The notes below the pieces were generated by a model that made no database searches, was not told where the DNA came from, and worked only from the letters and a program-made list of their open reading frames with translations. The position numbers and the translations under genes were made by a program. From Comamonadaceae bacterium (lineage in GTDB: Bacteria; Pseudomonadota; Gammaproteobacteria; Burkholderiales; Burkholderiaceae_C): a stretch of DNA of 5,975 bases. The stretch is taken from positions 1-5,975 of the forward strand of contig CANHGF010000173.1 of NCBI GenBank assembly GCA_947460065.1, in the 5' to 3' direction. This document shows, piece by piece, positions 5,082 through 5,975 of the stretch (within the stretch, counting starts at the first letter, position 1; each line of letters opens with the position of its first letter).

Positions 5082-5975
5082 GGGCGGCCTGACTGCTGTG
5101 GATCAGCTTGCGCAGCACAAAGGGAAGGATGCCGCCATGCTGCAGGTAGCGCTCTTCGATCGGCGTGTCGACCCGGGCCAGCAGCGTGACCGATAGCTGG
5201 CTGCCATCGGCGCGCGTGATGCGCAGCTCAATGGTCTGCTGCGCCTGCACACCGTTTTCCAGGCCCACGATGTCAAAGGTTTCGCTGCCGTCGAGCTGCA
5301 GCGAATGCAGGCTGTCTTGGCCCTGAAACTGGCAAGGCAGGATGCCCATGCCAATCAGGTTGCTGCGGTGTATGCGCTCGAAGCTGCGCGCGATCACCAC
5401 CCGCACGCCCAGCAGCTTGGGGCCTTTGGCGGCCCAGTCGCGGCTCGAGCCGGTGCCGTATTCTTCACCGGCAATCACGATGCTGGGCACGCCCTCGCGC
5501 TGGTAAGCCATGGCGGCATCGTGGATGCTCATGCGCTGGCCACTGGGCTGATGCAGCGTCACGCCGCCTTCGATGCCGGGCAGCATCAGATTCTTCAGGC
5601 GCACACTGGCAAAAGTGCCCCGCATCATCACACCGTCATGCGCGCGGCGGGCAATATAGCTGTTGAAGTCGCGTGGCTTGACGCCCAGCGTGGCCAGGAA
5701 GCGGCCGGCGTCGGAGTCGGCGCCGATCTCGCCGCCCGGGCTGATGTGGTCGGTGGTGACCGAGTCGCCCAAGAGGGCCAGAGCCCGAGCCTGCTGGACG
5801 GGCGCCAGCGCCGGGGGCTCGATCGAGAAGTTGCGAAAAAACGGCGGCTCGCGCAGATAGCTCGATTGCTCCTGCCAGCTGTAGACCTCACCGCTTGGGG
5901 CTTGCAGCTCGTTCCACAGCTCGCTGCTGCGCGCCATCTCGTCATAGACACCGTGGAAATGTGCCGGGTTCTGGG
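5074..5975 (-). CDS. acnA: Aconitate hydratase, AcnA/IRP1 type, C-terminal third (N-terminus beyond window)
   Basis: The frame is open to the right edge, giving 299 residues that start inside the gene (QNPAHFHGVYDE...). The family is usually about 860-900 residues, so the Fe-S cysteines and N-terminal domains lie outside the window. What is visible is the linker and swivelling domain 4: LLGDSVTTDHISPGGEIG (67-84 of the fragment), GVKPRDFNSY (97-106), VMMRGTFA (115-122), GIEGGVTLHQPSGQ (133-146), EYGTGSSRDWAAKGP (171-185, with the catalytic serine/arginine segment S176-S177-R178), SFERIHRSNLIGMGILP (197-213) and GGILPFVLRKL (280-290). The C-terminus is AcnA-like rather than AcnD-like. Family role: Fe-S-dependent hydration/dehydration of aconitate-type acids in the cytosol. 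One oddity is that the usual GSRRGNHE-type stretch reads IARRAHDG here (107-114), suggesting a specialised paralogue rather than the housekeeping TCA enzyme. The gene symbol names the family, not proven citrate activity. Its stop overlaps the next gene's start by 8 nt. Confidence 0.93.
   Translation of the reverse strand, partial: QNPAHFHGVYDEMARSSELWNELQAPSGEVYSWQEQSSYLREPPFFRNFSIEPPALAPVQQARALALLGDSVTTDHISPGGEIGADSDAGRFLATLGVKPRDFNSYIARRAHDGVMMRGTFASVRLKNLMLPGIEGGVTLHQPSGQRMSIHDAAMAYQREGVPSIVIAGEEYGTGSSRDWAAKGPKLLGVRVVIARSFERIHRSNLIGMGILPCQFQGQDSLHSLQLDGSETFDIVGLENGVQAQQTIELRITRADGSQLSVTLLARVDTPIEERYLQHGGILPFVLRKLIHSSQAAHV

Noticed and set aside
3690..5189. 499-codon plus-strand open frame
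   Set aside because: It lies antisense to the PrpD-like gene, has no family-like motifs, and is rich in Arg, Ala, Gly, Gln and His as expected from a shadow frame in GC-rich DNA.
1..5975. CRISPR array, insertion sequence, tRNA or phage features
   Set aside because: No spaced repeats, terminal inverted repeats, transposase motifs or tRNA-like folds were seen; the window is fully occupied by one metabolic operon.

Overview
The window comes from a GC-rich bacterial chromosome or megaplasmid. Composition, the solitary Bug/TctC-type solute receptor and the linked carboxylate-catabolism genes suggest a beta-proteobacterium of the order Burkholderiales (Comamonadaceae or Alcaligenaceae type). That placement is an inference; no rRNA or other marker gene is present.

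All credible genes lie on the minus strand and read as one tightly packed operon, so transcription runs from high to low coordinates. In order: an AcnA-type aconitase, of which only the C-terminal third is present (5974/5975 down to 5074); an MmgE/PrpD-family protein (5081-3732, 8-nt overlap with the aconitase); a periplasmic tripartite-tricarboxylate-transporter receptor of the Bug family (3696-2692); a PrpF/methylitaconate-isomerase-family protein (2695-1481, ATGA overlap with the receptor gene); an isocitrate lyase/PEP mutase-superfamily C-C lyase with a KRCGH active-site motif (1446-583); and a GntR/HutC-family regulator (560 to beyond position 1, C-terminus missing). No intergenic gap exceeds about 35 nt. 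The operon promoter must lie beyond the right edge. Long plus-strand open frames are antisense shadows of these genes.

The genes fit a single route. A di- or tricarboxylate is captured in the periplasm by the Bug receptor. Inside the cell it is processed by a PrpD-like dehydratase, decarboxylase or epimerase, a PrpF-like double-bond isomerase and an aconitase-like hydratase. The lyase then splits the product into a 2-oxo acid (probably pyruvate) and a second carboxylate. The GntR/HutC protein probably senses an intermediate. This parallels the lower half of the 2-methylcitrate cycle (PrpD, AcnD/PrpF, PrpB), but the visible part has an uptake receptor and no citrate-synthase-like PrpC. It also resembles the Mii / dimethylmalate dehydratase / dimethylmalate lyase sequence of nicotinate fermentation. 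The substrate cannot be read from the sequence. The most interesting reading is a catabolic operon for a preformed, externally supplied alkyl-tricarboxylate, aconitate- or itaconate-like acid.

Smaller points are a terminator-like hairpin with a T7 tract inside the operon at the prpD-like/receptor junction, an 8-bp direct repeat in front of the lyase gene, and divergence of the aconitase in a segment that is normally strongly conserved.
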